This document shows, piece after piece, positions 33,194-48,427 of a stretch of 64,000 nucleotides of DNA. Numbering within the stretch: the first letter of the stretch is position 1; every line of letters begins with the position of its first letter. The notes beneath the pieces were generated by a model that was not told where the DNA came from, did not search any database, and saw only the letters and a program-made list of their open reading frames with translations. The position numbers were made by a program, and so were the translations under genes. Source of the stretch: Monocercomonoides exilis (lineage: Eukaryota > Preaxostyla > Oxymonadida > Polymastigidae); NCBI GenBank assembly GCA_001643675.2, contig LSRY02000029.1, forward strand, positions 372,001 through 436,000. The letters run 5' to 3'.

Positions 33194-33308
33194 GCTACAG
33201 CACTGGGTTTTTCCAGGCGGTCACCCATCCAAGTACTAACCCAGCGTTGGCCGCTTAACTTCGGAGGTCTGAAGGGATCCGGTGCGTATGACCAACTATG
33301 GCCGTAGC
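33194..33308 (-). rRNA. 5S rRNA copy 3
   Basis: Identical to copy 2 by eye; unit length to copy 4 is 1,234 bases. Confidence 0.95.
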
Positions 33309-33749
33309 TCGCACATCCTTCCTCAAACTTCCCTTTTATAATCTTCCCCATCTATCCTTCTTTTTCTTTTCTTTTCTTTTTTTCTTCCAATTCTTTTCCC
33401 ATCATCAAAATAACTTTCCCAATCGTATTCTTCTTCTTCTTTTCTTCTTTCCCTTATTCCTCTATTCTCTCACCCTCTCTCACTTTCAAAATACATTCAC
33501 TTGTTTTATCATTCATTCATTCATTCACTCACTCACTCACTCACTCACTCACTCACTCACTCACTCACTCACTCACTCACTCACTCACTCACTCACTCTT
33601 TTGCTCTATTATTTATTTTCTTGTTCAACCAATAATTCACCTTTTCTTTCAACCATTTAATTACACAATCATTCAATCCTTAATGAACAGTTTTCTCTTT
33701 TTCCTTCTCTAACTCTTTTTCTTTTTCACTTCCACTTCCACTTCCACTT

Positions 33750-33780
<31 letters not shown>

Positions 33781-33803
33781 CACTTCCACTTCCACTTCCA
33801 CTT

Positions 33804-33895
<92 letters not shown>

Positions 33896-34427
33896 GAAAT
33901 CGCTTCGCATCATTGTAATTTCCATTCTATTCCATTTGATTGTGTGTTGGATGATTTCTTATTTTCTTTTTTATTCATTCATTCAATTAATCATTTCTTC
34001 ATCACTTTATTCATCTATCCATTTGCACTCTCTTTTCTCTTTTCCCTCATTTTCTTTTTTCTCTCTTTTTGTATTCTTAACATGTTGTTTTGATTCATCT
34101 TGTATATTTCTCATTAAGAAATTGATTTGAGATGGGTAATAGAAGGGAAGGTGGGGAATGATAATTAAAGAAAATATTATCTTATAATGAATGCACGATA
34201 GAAATCGAAGAGAAAGCGGAAAAGTGAAAAGGAGAATTAAAAAGAGGAGATGAATGAATAAGTGAAGAGAAGAGAAGAGAAGGTGTGAAAAGAAAATAGA
34301 AGAGGTTAAATGAATGAAAAGAAGATAAAGAAGTAGATAAAAGAATAAAGAGAGAAAAAGAAATAAAAATAAAGATAAGAAAAAAGAAAAAAGAGAGAAA
34401 ATAATGAAAAAGATGAAAAAAGAAAAA

Positions 34428-34542
34428 GCTACAGCACTGGGTTTTTCCAGGCGGTCACCCATCCAAGTACTAACCCAGCGTTGGCCGCTTAACTTCGGAG
34501 GTCTGAAGGGATCCGGTGCGTATGACCAACTATGGCCGTAGC
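34428..34542 (-). rRNA. 5S rRNA copy 4
   Basis: Identical gene; five T after the 3' end. Its following unit (1,166 bases) is the shortest and lacks the central CTTCCA block. Confidence 0.95.
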
Positions 34543-34987
34543 TCGCACATCCTTCCTCAAACTTCCCTTTTATAATCTTCCCCATCTATCCTTCTTTTTC
34601 TTTTCTTTTCTTTTTTTCTTCCAATTCTTTTCCCATCATCAAAATAACTTTCCCAATCGTATTCTTCTTCTTCTTTTCTTCTTTCCCTTATTCCTCTATT
34701 CTCTCACCCTCTCTCACTTTCAAAATACATTCACTTGTTTTATCATTCATTCATTCATTCACTCACTCACTCACTCACTCACTCACTCACTCACTCACTC
34801 ACTCACTCACTCACTCACTCACTCACTCACTCACTCTTTTGCTCTATTATTTATTTTCTTGTTCAACCAATAATTCACCTTTTCTTTCAACCATTTAATT
34901 ACACAATCATTCAATCCTTAATGAACAGTTTTCTCTTTTTCCTTCTCTAACTCTTTTTCTTTTTCACTTCCACTTCCACTTCCACTT

Positions 34988-35061
<74 letters not shown>

Positions 35062-35593
35062 GAAATCGCTTCGCATCATTGTAATTTCCATTCTATTCCA
35101 TTTGATTGTGTGTTGGATGATTTCTTATTTTCTTTTTTTATTCATTCATTCAATTAATCATTTCTTCATCACTTTATTCATCTATCCATTTGCACTCTCT
35201 TTTCTCTTTTCCCCTCATTTTCTTTTTCTCTCTTTTTGTATTCTTAACATGTTGTTTTGATTCATCTTGTATATTTCTCATTAAGAAATTGATTTGAGAT
35301 GGGTAATAGAAGGGAAGGTGGGGAATGATAATTAAAGAAAATATTATCTTATAATGAATGCACGATAGAAATCGAAGAGAAAGCGGAAAAGTGAAAAGGA
35401 GAATTAAAAAGAGGAGATGAATGAATAAGTGAAGAGAAGAGAAGAGAAGGTGTGAAAAGAAAATAGAAGAGGTTAAATGAATGAAAAGAAGATAAAGAAG
35501 TAGATAAAAGAATAAAGAGAGAAAAAGAAATAAAAATAAAGATAAGAAAAAAGAAAAAAGAGAGAAAATAATGAAAAAGATGAAAAAAGAAAA

Positions 35594-35708
35594 GCTACAG
35601 CACTGGGTTTTTCCAGGCGGTCACCCATCCAAGTACTAACCCAGCGTTGGCCGCTTAACTTCGGAGGTCTGAAGGGATCCGGTGCGTATGACCAACTATG
35701 GCCGTAGC
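35594..35708 (-). rRNA. 5S rRNA copy 5
   Basis: Identical gene; following unit 1,174 bases, also lacking the central CTTCCA block. Confidence 0.95.
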
Positions 35709-36161
35709 TCGCACATCCTTCCTCAAACTTCCCTTTTATAATCTTCCCCATCTATCCTTCTTTTTCTTTTCTTTTCTTTTTTTCTTCCAATTCTTTTCCC
35801 ATCATCAAAATAACTTTCCCAATCGTATTCTTCTTCTTCTTTTCTTCTTTCCCTTATTCCTCTATTCTCTCACCCTCTCTCACTTTCAAAATACATTCAC
35901 TTGTTTTATCATTCATTCATTCACTCACTCACTCACTCACTCACTCACTCACTCACTCACTCACTCACTCACTCACTCACTCACTCACTCACTCACTCAC
36001 TCACTCACTCTTTTGCTCTATTATTTATTTTCTTGTTCAACCAATAATTCACCTTTTCTTTCAACCATTTAATTACACAATCATTCAATCCTTAATGAAC
36101 AGTTTTCTCTTTTTCCTTCTCTAACTCTTTTTCTTTTTCACTTCCACTTCCACTTCCACTT

Positions 36162-36235
<74 letters not shown>

Positions 36236-36767
36236 GAAATCGCTTCGCATCATTGTAATTTCCATTCTATTCCATTTGATTGTGTGTTGGATGATTTCTT
36301 ATTTTCTTTTTTTATTCATTCATTCAATTAATCATTTCTTCATCACTTTATTCATCTATCCATTTGCACTCTCTTTTCTCTTTTCCCCTCATTTTCTTTT
36401 TCTCTCTTTTTGTATTCTTAACATGTTGTTTTGATTCATCTTGTATATTTCTCATTAAGAAATTGATTTGAGATGGGTAATAGAAGGGAAGGTGGGGAAT
36501 GATAATTAAAGAAAATATTATCTTATAATGAATGCACGATAGAAATCGAAGAGAAAGCGGAAAAGTGAAAAGGAGAATTAAAAAGAGGAGATGAATGAAT
36601 AAGTGAAGAGAAGAGAAGAGAAGGTGTGAAAAGAAAATAGAAGAGGTTAAATGAATGAAAAGAAGATAAAGAAGTAGATAAAAGAATAAAGAGAGAAAAA
36701 GAAATAAAAATAAAGATAAGAAAAAAGAAAAAAGAGAGAAAATAATGAAAAAGATGAAAAAAGAAAA

Positions 36768-36882
36768 GCTACAGCACTGGGTTTTTCCAGGCGGTCACCC
36801 ATCCAAGTACTAACCCAGCGTTGGCCGCTTAACTTCGGAGGTCTGAAGGGATCCGGTGCGTATGACCAACTATGGCCGTAGC
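36768..36882 (-). rRNA. 5S rRNA copy 6
   Basis: Identical gene; following unit 1,243 bases with the full two-block hexanucleotide tract. Confidence 0.95.
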
Positions 36883-37319
36883 TCGCACATCCTTCCTCAA
36901 ACTTCCCTTTTATAATCTTCCCCATCTATCCTTCTTTTTCTTTTCTTTTCTTTTTTTCTTCCAATTCTTTTCCCATCATCAAAATAACTTTCCCAATCGT
37001 ATTCTTCTTCTTCTTTTCTTCTTTCCCTTATTCCTCTATTCTCTCACCCTCTCTCACTTTCAAAATACATTCACTTGTTTTATCATTCATTCATTCACTC
37101 ACTCACTCACTCACTCACTCACTCACTCACTCACTCACTCACTCACTCACTCACTCACTCACTCACTCTTTTGCTCTATTATTTATTTTCTTGTTCAACC
37201 AATAATTCACCTTTTCTTTCAACCATTTAATTACACAATCATTCAATCCTTAATGAACAGTTTTCTCTTTTTCCTTCTCTAACTCTTTTTCTTTTTCACT
37301 TCCACTTCCACTTCCACTT

Positions 37320-37350
<31 letters not shown>

Positions 37351-37373
37351 CACTTCCACTTCCACTTCCACTT

Positions 37374-37477
<104 letters not shown>

Positions 37478-38010
37478 GAAATCGCTTCGCATCATTGTAA
37501 TTTCCATTCTATTCCATTTGATTGTGTGTTGGATGATTTCTTATTTTCTTTTTTTATTCATTCATTCAATTAATCATTTCTTCATCACTTTATTCATCTA
37601 TCCATTTGCACTCTCTTTTCTCTTTTCCCCTCATTTTCTTTTTCTCTCTTTTTGTATTCTTAACATGTTGTTTTGATTCATCTTGTATATTTCTCATTAA
37701 GAAATTGATTTGAGATGGGTAATAGAAGGGAAGGTGGGGAATGATAATTAAAGAAAATATTATCTTATAATGAATGCACGATAGAAATCGAAGAGAAAGC
37801 GGAAAAGTGAAAAGGAGAATTAAAAAGAGGAGATGAATGAATAAGTGAAGAGAAGAGAAGAGAAGGTGTGAAAAGAAAATAGAAGAGGTTAAATGAATGA
37901 AAAGAAGATAAAGAAGTAGATAAAAGAATAAAGAGAGAAAAAGAAATAAAAATAAAGATAAGAAAAAAGAAAAAAAGAGAGAAAATAATGAAAAAGATGA
38001 AAAAAGAAAA

Positions 38011-38125
38011 GCTACAGCACTGGGTTTTTCCAGGCGGTCACCCATCCAAGTACTAACCCAGCGTTGGCCGCTTAACTTCGGAGGTCTGAAGGGATCCGGT
38101 GCGTATGACCAACTATGGCCGTAGC
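38011..38125 (-). rRNA. 5S rRNA copy 7
   Basis: Identical gene; following unit 1,177 bases, third unit lacking the central CTTCCA block. Confidence 0.95.
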
Positions 38126-38563
38126 TCGCACATCCTTCCTCAAACTTCCCTTTTATAATCTTCCCCATCTATCCTTCTTTTTCTTTTCTTTTCTTTTTTT
38201 CTTCCAATTCTTTTCCCATCATCAAAATAACTTTCCCAATCGTATTCTTCTTCTTCTTTTCTTCTTTCCCTTATTCCTCTATTCTCTCACCCTCTCTCAC
38301 TTTCAAAATACATTCACTTGTTTTATCATTCATTCATTCACTCACTCACTCACTCACTCACTCACTCACTCACTCACTCACTCACTCACTCACTCACTCA
38401 CTCACTCACTCTTTTGCTCTATTATTTATTTTCTTGTTCAACCAATAATTCACCTTTTCTTTCAACCATTTAATTACACAATCATTCAATCCTTAATGAA
38501 CAGTTTTCTCTTTTTCCTTCTCTAACTCTTTTTTCTTTTTCACTTCCACTTCCACTTCCACTT

Positions 38564-38655
<92 letters not shown>

Positions 38656-39187
38656 GAAATCGCTTCGCATCATTGTAATTTCCATTCTATTCCATTTGAT
38701 TGTGTGTTGGATGATTTCTTATTTTCTTTTTTATTCATTCATTCAATTAATCATTTCTTCATCACTTTATTCATCTATCCATTTGCACTCTCTTTTCTCT
38801 TTTCCCCTCATTTTCTTTTTCTCTCTTTTTGTATTCTTAACATGTTGTTTTGATTCATCTTGTATATTTCTCATTAAGAAATTGATTTGAGATGGGTAAT
38901 AGAAGGGAAGGTGGGGAATGATAATTAAAGAAAATATTATCTTATAATGAATGCACGATAGAAATCGAAGAGAAAGCGGAAAAGTGAAAAGGAGAATTAA
39001 AAAGAGGAGATGAATGAATAAGTGAAGAGAAGAGAAGAGAAGGTGTGAAAAGAAAATAGAAGAGGTTAAATGAATGAAAAGAAGATAAAGAAGTAGATAA
39101 AAGAATAAAGAGAGAAAAAGAAATAAAAATAAAGATAAGAAAAAAGAAAAAAGAGAGAAAATAATGAAAAAGATGAAAAAAGAAAAA

Positions 39188-39302
39188 GCTACAGCACTGG
39201 GTTTTTCCAGGCGGTCACCCATCCAAGTACTAACCCAGCGTTGGCCGCTTAACTTCGGAGGTCTGAAGGGATCCGGTGCGTATGACCAACTATGGCCGTA
39301 GC
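39188..39302 (-). rRNA. 5S rRNA copy 8
   Basis: Identical gene; following unit 1,215 bases. Confidence 0.95.
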
Positions 39303-39792
39303 TCGCACATCCTTCCTCAAACTTCCCTTTTATAATCTTCCCCATCTATCCTTCTTTTTCTTTTTCTTTTCTTTTTTTCTTCCAATTCTTTTCCCATCAT
39401 CAAAATAACTTTCCCAATCGTATTCTTCTTCTTCTTTTCTTCTTTCCCTTATTCCTCTATTCTCTCACCCTCTCTCACTTTCAAAATACATTCACTTGTT
39501 TTATCATTCATTCATTCACTCACTCACTCACTCACTCACTCACTCACTCACTCACTCACTCACTCACTCACTCACTCACTCACTCACTCACTCTTTTGCT
39601 CTATTATTTATTTTCTTGTTCAACCAATAATTCACCTTTTCTTTCAACCATTTAATTACACAATCATTCAATCCTTAATGAACAGTTTTCTCTTTTTCCT
39701 TCTCTAACTCTTTTTCTTTTTCACTTCCACTTCCACTTCCACTTTCACTTTCACTTTCACTTTCACTTTCACTTCCACTTCCACTTCCACTT

Positions 39793-39872
<80 letters not shown>

Positions 39873-40402
39873 GAAATCGCTTCGCATCATTGTAATTTCC
39901 ATTCTATTCCATTTGATTGTGTGTTGGATGATTTCTTATTTTCTTTTTTTATTCATTCATTCAATTAATCATTTCTTCATCACTTTATTCATCTATCCAT
40001 TTGCACTCTCTTTTCTCTTTTCCCCTCATTTTCTTTTTCTCTCTTTTTGTATTCTTAACATGTTGTTTTGATTCATCTTGTATATTTCTCATTAAGAAAT
40101 TGATTTGAGATGGGTAATAGAAGGGAAGGTGGGGAATGATAATTAAAGAAAATATTATCTTATAATGAATGCACGATAGAAATCGAAGAGAAAGCGGAAA
40201 AGTGAAAAGGAGAATTAAAAAGAGGAGATGAATGAATAAGTGAAGAGAAGAGAAGAGAAGGTGTGAAAAGAAAATAGAAGAGGTTAAATGAATGAAAAGA
40301 AGATAAAGAAGTAGATAAAAGAATAAAGAGAGAAAAAGAAATAAAAATAAAGATAAGAAAAAGAAAAAAAGAGAAAATAATGAAAAAGATGAAAAAAGAA
40401 AA

Positions 40403-40517
40403 GCTACAGCACTGGGTTTTTCCAGGCGGTCACCCATCCAAGTACTAACCCAGCGTTGGCCGCTTAACTTCGGAGGTCTGAAGGGATCCGGTGCGTATGA
40501 CCAACTATGGCCGTAGC
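40403..40517 (-). rRNA. 5S rRNA copy 9
   Basis: Identical gene; following unit 1,229 bases. Confidence 0.95.
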
Positions 40518-41002
40518 TCGCACATCCTTCCTCAAACTTCCCTTTTATAATCTTCCCCATCTATCCTTCTTTTTCTTTTCTTTTCTTTTTTTCTTCCAAT
40601 TCTTTTCCCATCATCAAAATAACTTTCCCAATCGTATTCTTCTTCTTCTTTTCTTCTTTCCCTTATTCCTCTATTCTCTCACCCTCTCTCACTTTCAAAA
40701 TACATTCACTTGTTTTATCATTCATTCATTCACTCACTCACTCACTCACTCACTCACTCACTCACTCACTCACTCACTCACTCACTCACTCACTCACTCA
40801 CTCTTTTGCTCTATTATTTATTTTCTTGTTCAACCAATAATTCACCTTTTCTTTCAACCATTTAATTACACAATCATTCAATCCTTAATGAACAGTTTTC
40901 TCTTTTTCCTTCTCTAACTCTTTTTCTTTTTCACTTCCACTTCCACTTCCACTTTCACTTTCACTTTCACTTTCACTTTCACTTCCACTTCCACTTCCAC
41001 TT

Positions 41003-41100
<98 letters not shown>

Positions 41101-41631
41101 GAAATCGCTTCGCATCATTGTAATTTCCATTCTATTCCATTTGATTGTGTGTTGGATGATTTCTTATTTTCTTTTTTTATTCATTCATTCAATTAATCAT
41201 TTCTTCATCACTTTATTCATCTATCCATTTGCACTCTCTTTTCTCTTTTCCCCTCATTTTCTTTTTCTCTCTTTTTGTATTCTTAACATGTTGTTTTGAT
41301 TCATCTTGTATATTTCTCATTAAGAAATTGATTTGAGATGGGTAATAGAAGGGAAGGTGGGGAATGATAATTAAAGAAAATATTATCTTATAATGAATGC
41401 ACGATAGAAATCGAAGAGAAAGCGGAAAAGTGAAAAGGAGAATTAAAAAGAGGAGATGAATGAATAAGTGAAGAGAAGAGAAGAGAAGGTGTGAAAAGAA
41501 AATAGAAGAGGTTAAATGAATGAAAAGAAGATAAAGAAGTAGATAAAAGAATAAAGAGAGAAAAAGAAATAAAAATAAAGATAAGAAAAAGAAAAAAAGA
41601 GAAAATAATGAAAAAGATGAAAAAAGAAAAA

Positions 41632-41746
41632 GCTACAGCACTGGGTTTTTCCAGGCGGTCACCCATCCAAGTACTAACCCAGCGTTGGCCGCTTAACTTC
41701 GGAGGTCTGAAGGGATCCGGTGCGTATGACCAACTATGGCCGTAGC
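41632..41746 (-). rRNA. 5S rRNA copy 10
   Basis: Identical gene; following unit 1,238 bases; the T-run variant upstream of the gene (41800-41823) is shared with copy 15. Confidence 0.95.
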
Positions 41747-42185
41747 TCGCACATCCTTCCTCAAACTTCCCTTTTATAATCTTCCCCATCTATCCTTCTT
41801 TTTTCTTTTTCTTTTCTTTTTTTCTTCCAATTCTTTTCCCATCATCAAAATAACTTTCCCAATCGTATTCTTCTTCTTCTTTTCTTCTTTCCCTTATTCC
41901 TCTATTCTCTCACCCTCTCTCACTTTCAAAATACATTCACTTGTTTTATCATTCATTCATTCACTCACTCACTCACTCACTCACTCACTCACTCACTCAC
42001 TCACTCACTCACTCACTCACTCACTCACTCACTCTTTTGCTCTATTATTTATTTTCTTGTTCAACCAATAATTCACCTTTTCTTTCAACCATTTAATTAC
42101 ACAATCATTCAATCCTTAATGAACAGTTTTCTCTTTTTCCTTCTCTAACTCTTTTTCTTTTTCACTTCCACTTCCACTTCCACTT

Positions 42186-42216
<31 letters not shown>

Positions 42217-42239
42217 CACTTCCACTTCCACTTCCACTT

Positions 42240-42343
<104 letters not shown>

Positions 42344-42869
42344 GAAATCGCTTCGCATCATTGTAATTTCCATTCTATTCCATTTGATTGTGTGTTGGAT
42401 GATTTCTTATTTTCTTTTTTATTCATTCATTCAATTAATCATTTCTTCATCACTTTATTCATCTATCCATTTGCACTCTCTTTTCTCTTTTCCCCTCATT
42501 TTCTTTTTCTCTCTTTTTGTATTCTTAACATGTTGTTTTGATTCATCTTGTATATTTCTCATTAAGAAATTGATTTGAGATGGGTAATAGAAGGGAAGGT
42601 GGGGAATGATAATTAAAGAAAATATTATCTTATAATGAATGCACGATAGAAATCGAAGAGAAAGCGGAAAAGTGAAAAGGAGAATTAAAAAGAGGAGATG
42701 AATGAATAAGTGAAGAGAAGAGAAGAGAAGGTGTGAAAAGAAAAATAGAAGAGGTTAAATGAATGAAAAGAAGATAAAGAAGTAGATAAAAGAATAAAGA
42801 GAGAAAAAGAAATAAAGATAAGAAAAAAGAAAAAAGAGAGAAAATAATGAAAAAGATGAAAAAAGAAAA

Positions 42870-42984
42870 GCTACAGCACTGGGTTTTTCCAGGCGGTCAC
42901 CCATCCAAGTACTAACCCAGCGTTGGCCGCTTAACTTCGGAGGTCTGAAGGGATCCGGTGCGTATGACCAACTATGGCCGTAGC
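42870..42984 (-). rRNA. 5S rRNA copy 11
   Basis: Identical gene; the purine tract before it carries a small deletion; following unit 1,230 bases. Confidence 0.95.
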
Positions 42985-43417
42985 TCGCACATCCTTCCTC
43001 AAACTTCCCTTTTATAATCTTCCCCATCTATCCTTCTTTTTCTTTTCTTTTCTTTTTTTCTTCCAATTCTTTTCCCATCATCAAAATAACTTTCCCAATC
43101 GTATTCTTCTTCTTCTTTTCTTCTTTCCCTTATTCCTCTATTCTCTCACCCTCTCTCACTTTCAAAATACATTCACTTGTTTTATCATTCATTCATTCAC
43201 TCACTCACTCACTCACTCACTCACTCACTCACTCACTCACTCACTCACTCACTCACTCACTCACTCTTTTGCTCTATTATTTATTTTCTTGTTCAACCAA
43301 TAATTCACCTTTTCTTTCAACCATTTAATTACACAATCATTCAATCCTTAATGAACAGTTTTCTCTTTTTCCTTCTCTAACTCTTTTTCTTTTTCACTTC
43401 CACTTCCACTTCCACTT

Positions 43418-43448
<31 letters not shown>

Positions 43449-43471
43449 CACTTCCACTTCCACTTCCACTT

Positions 43472-43575
<104 letters not shown>

Positions 43576-44099
43576 GAAATCGCTTCGCATCATTGTAATT
43601 TCCATTCTATTCCATTTGATTGTGTGTTGGATGATTTCTTATTTTCTTTTTTATTCATTCATTCAATTAATCATTTCTTCATCACTTTATTCATCTATCC
43701 ATTTGCACTCTCTTTTCTCTTTTCCCCTCATTTTCTTTTTTCTCTCTTTTTGTATTCTTAACATGTTGTTTTGATTCATCTTGTATATTTCTCATTAAGA
43801 AATTGATTTGAGATGGGTAATAGAAGGGAAGGTGGGGAATGATAATTAAAGAAAATATTATCTTATAATGAATGCACGATAGAAATCGAAGAGAAAGCGG
43901 AAAAGTGAAAAGGAGAATAAAAAGAGGAGATGAATGAATAAGTGAAGAGAAGAGAAGAGAAGGTGTGAAAAGAAAATAGAAGAGGTTAAATGAATGAAAA
44001 GAAGATAAAGAAGTAGATAAAAGAATAAAGAGAGAAAAAAGAAATAAAAATAAAGATAAGAAAAAAGAAAAAAGAGAGAAAAAGATGAAAAAAGAAAAA

Positions 44100-44214
44100 G
44101 CTACAGCACTGGGTTTTTCCAGGCGGTCACCCATCCAAGTACTAACCCAGCGTTGGCCGCTTAACTTCGGAGGTCTGAAGGGATCCGGTGCGTATGACCA
44201 ACTATGGCCGTAGC
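44100..44214 (-). rRNA. 5S rRNA copy 12
   Basis: Identical gene; the purine tract before it lacks an ATAATGAA piece present in the others; following unit 1,237 bases. Confidence 0.95.
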
Positions 44215-44700
44215 TCGCACATCCTTCCTCAAACTTCCCTTTTATAATCTTCCCCATCTATCCTTCTTTTTCTTTTCTTTTCTTTTTTTCTTCCAATTCT
44301 TTTCCCATCATCAAAATAACTTTCCCAATCGTATTCTTCTTCTTCTTTTCTTCTTTCCCTTATTCCTCTATTCTCTCACCCTCTCTCACTTTCAAAATAC
44401 ATTCACTTGTTTTATCATTCATTCATTCACTCACTCACTCACTCACTCACTCACTCACTCACTCACTCACTCACTCACTCACTCACTCACTCACTCACTC
44501 TTTTGCTCTATTATTTATTTTCTTGTTCAACCAATAATTCACCTTTTCTTTCAACCATTTAATTACACAATCATTCAATCCTTAATGAACAGTTTTCTCT
44601 TTTTCCTTCTCTAACTCTTTTTTCTTTTTCACTTCCACTTCCACTTCCACTTTCACTTTCACTTTCACTTTCACTTTCACTTCCACTTCCACTTCCACTT

Positions 44701-44804
<104 letters not shown>

Positions 44805-45336
44805 GAAATCGCTTCGCATCATTGTAATTTCCATTCTATTCCATTTGATTGTGTGTTGGATGATTTCTTATTTTCTTTTTTATTCATTCATTCAATTAAT
44901 CATTTCTTCATCACTTTATTCATCTATCCATTTGCACTCTCTTTTCTCTTTTCCCCTCATTTTCTTTTTTCTCTCTTTTTGTATTCTTAACATGTTGTTT
45001 TGATTCATCTTGTATATTTCTCATTAAGAAATTGATTTGAGATGGGTAATAGAAGGGAAGGTGGGGAATGATAATTAAAGAAAATATTATCTTATAATGA
45101 ATGCACGATAGAAATCGAAGAGAAAGCGGAAAAGTGAAAAGGAGAATAAAAAGAGGAGATGAATGAATAAGTGAAGAGAAGAGAAGAGAAGGTGTGAAAA
45201 GAAAATAGAAGAGGTTAAATGAATGAAAAGAAGATAAAGAAGTAGATAAAAGAATAAAGAGAGAAAAAGAAATAAAAATAAAGATAAGAAAAAAGAAAAA
45301 AGAGAGAAAATAATGAAAAAGATGAAAAAAGAAAAA

Positions 45337-45451
45337 GCTACAGCACTGGGTTTTTCCAGGCGGTCACCCATCCAAGTACTAACCCAGCGTTGGCCGCTTA
45401 ACTTCGGAGGTCTGAAGGGATCCGGTGCGTATGACCAACTATGGCCGTAGC
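45337..45451 (-). rRNA. 5S rRNA copy 13
   Basis: Identical gene; following unit 1,188 bases, in which the central CTTCCA block has two instead of three copies. Confidence 0.95.
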
Positions 45452-45930
45452 TCGCACATCCTTCCTCAAACTTCCCTTTTATAATCTTCCCCATCTATCC
45501 TTCTTTTTCTTTTCTTTTCTTTTTTTCTTCCAATTCTTTTCCCATCATCAAAATAACTTTCCCAATCGTATTCTTCTTCTTCTTTTCTTCTTTCCCTTAT
45601 TCCTCTATTCTCTCACCCTCTCTCACTTTCAAAATACATTCACTTGTTTTATCATTCATTCATTCACTCACTCACTCACTCACTCACTCACTCACTCACT
45701 CACTCACTCACTCACTCACTCACTCACTCACTCACTCTTTTGCTCTATTATTTATTTTCTTGTTCAACCAATAATTCACCTTTTCTTTCAACCATTTAAT
45801 TACACAATCATTCAATCCTTAATGAACAGTTTTCTCTTTTTCCTTCTCTAACTCTTTTTCTTTTTCACTTCCACTTCCACTTCCACTTTCACTTTCACTT
45901 TCACTTTCACTTTCACTTCCACTTCCACTT

Positions 45931-45992
<62 letters not shown>

Positions 45993-46524
45993 GAAATCGC
46001 TTCGCATCATTGTAATTTCCATTCTATTCCATTTGATTGTGTGTTGGATGATTTCTTATTTTCTTTTTTTATTCATTCATTCAATTAATCATTTCTTCAT
46101 CACTTTATTCATCTATCCATTTGCACTCTCTTTTCTCTTTTCCCCTCATTTTCTTTTTCTCTCTTTTTGTATTCTTAACATGTTGTTTTGATTCATCTTG
46201 TATATTTCTCATTAAGAAATTGATTTGAGATGGGTAATAGAAGGGAAGGTGGGGAATGATAATTAAAGAAAATATTATCTTATAATGAATGCACGATAGA
46301 AATCGAAGAGAAAGCGGAAAAGTGAAAAGGAGAATTAAAAAGAGGAGATGAATGAATAAGTGAAGAGAAGAGAAGAGAAGGTGTGAAAAGAAAATAGAAG
46401 AGGTTAAATGAATGAAAAGAAGATAAAGAAGTAGATAAAAGAATAAAGAGAGAAAAAAGAAATAAAAATAAAGATAAGAAAAAAAGAAAAAAGAGAAAAT
46501 AATGAAAAAGATGAAAAAAGAAAA

Positions 46525-46639
46525 GCTACAGCACTGGGTTTTTCCAGGCGGTCACCCATCCAAGTACTAACCCAGCGTTGGCCGCTTAACTTCGGAGGTC
46601 TGAAGGGATCCGGTGCGTATGACCAACTATGGCCGTAGC
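46525..46639 (-). rRNA. 5S rRNA copy 14
   Basis: Identical gene; following unit 1,191 bases. Confidence 0.95.
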
Positions 46640-47120
46640 TCGCACATCCTTCCTCAAACTTCCCTTTTATAATCTTCCCCATCTATCCTTCTTTTTCTTT
46701 TCTTTTCTTTTTTTCTTCCAATTCTTTTCCCATCATCAAAATAACTTTCCCAATCGTATTCTTCTTCTTCTTTTCTTCTTTCCCTTATTCCTCTATTCTC
46801 TCACCCTCTCTCACTTTCAAAATACATTCACTTGTTTTATCATTCATTCATTCACTCACTCACTCACTCACTCACTCACTCACTCACTCACTCACTCACT
46901 CACTCACTCACTCACTCACTCTTTTGCTCTATTATTTATTTTCTTGTTCAACCAATAATTCACCTTTTCTTTCAACCATTTAATTACACAATCATTCAAT
47001 CCTTAATGAACAGTTTTCTCTTTTTCCTTCTCTAACTCTTTTTCTTTTTCACTTCCACTTCCACTTCCACTTTCACTTTCACTTTCACTTTCACTTTCAC
47101 TTCCACTTCCACTTCCACTT

Positions 47121-47182
<62 letters not shown>

Positions 47183-47715
47183 GAAATCGCTTCGCATCAT
47201 TGTAATTTCCATTCTATTCCATTTGATTGTGTGTTGGATGATTTCTTATTTTCTTTTTTTATTCATTCATTCAATTAATCATTTCTTCATCACTTTATTC
47301 ATCTATCCATTTGCACTCTCTTTTCTCTTTTCCCCTCATTTTCTTTTTCTCTCTTTTTGTATTCTTAACATGTTGTTTTGATTCATCTTGTATATTTCTC
47401 ATTAAGAAATTGATTTGAGATGGGTAATAGAAGGGAAGGTGGGGAATGATAATTAAAGAAAATATTATCTTATAATGAATGCACGATAGAAATCGAAGAG
47501 AAAGCGGAAAAGTGAAAAGGAGAATTAAAAAGAGGAGATGAATGAATAAGTGAAGAGAAGAGAAGAGAAGGTGTGAAAAGAAAATAGAAGAGGTTAAATG
47601 AATGAAAAGAAGATAAAGAAGTAGATAAAAGAATAAAGAGAGAAAAAGAAATAAAAATAAAGATAAGAAAAAAGAAAAAAAGAGAGAAAATAATGAAAAA
47701 GATGAAAAAAGAAAA

Positions 47716-47830
47716 GCTACAGCACTGGGTTTTTCCAGGCGGTCACCCATCCAAGTACTAACCCAGCGTTGGCCGCTTAACTTCGGAGGTCTGAAGGGAT
47801 CCGGTGCGTATGACCAACTATGGCCGTAGC
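47716..47830 (-). rRNA. 5S rRNA copy 15
   Basis: Identical gene; following unit 1,244 bases. Confidence 0.95.
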
Positions 47831-48269
47831 TCGCACATCCTTCCTCAAACTTCCCTTTTATAATCTTCCCCATCTATCCTTCTTTTTTCTTTTTCTTTTC
47901 TTTTTTTCTTCCAATTCTTTTCCCATCATCAAAATAACTTTCCCAATCGTATTCTTCTTCTTCTTTTCTTCTTTCCCTTATTCCTCTATTCTCTCACCCT
48001 CTCTCACTTTCAAAATACATTCACTTGTTTTATCATTCATTCATTCACTCACTCACTCACTCACTCACTCACTCACTCACTCACTCACTCACTCACTCAC
48101 TCACTCACTCACTCACTCTTTTGCTCTATTATTTATTTTCTTGTTCAACCAATAATTCACCTTTTCTTTCAACCATTTAATTACACAATCATTCAATCCT
48201 TAATGAACAGTTTTCTCTTTTTCCTTCTCTAACTCTTTTTCTTTTTCACTTCCACTTCCACTTCCACTT

Positions 48270-48300
<31 letters not shown>

Positions 48301-48323
48301 CACTTCCACTTCCACTTCCACTT

Positions 48324-48427
<104 letters not shown>
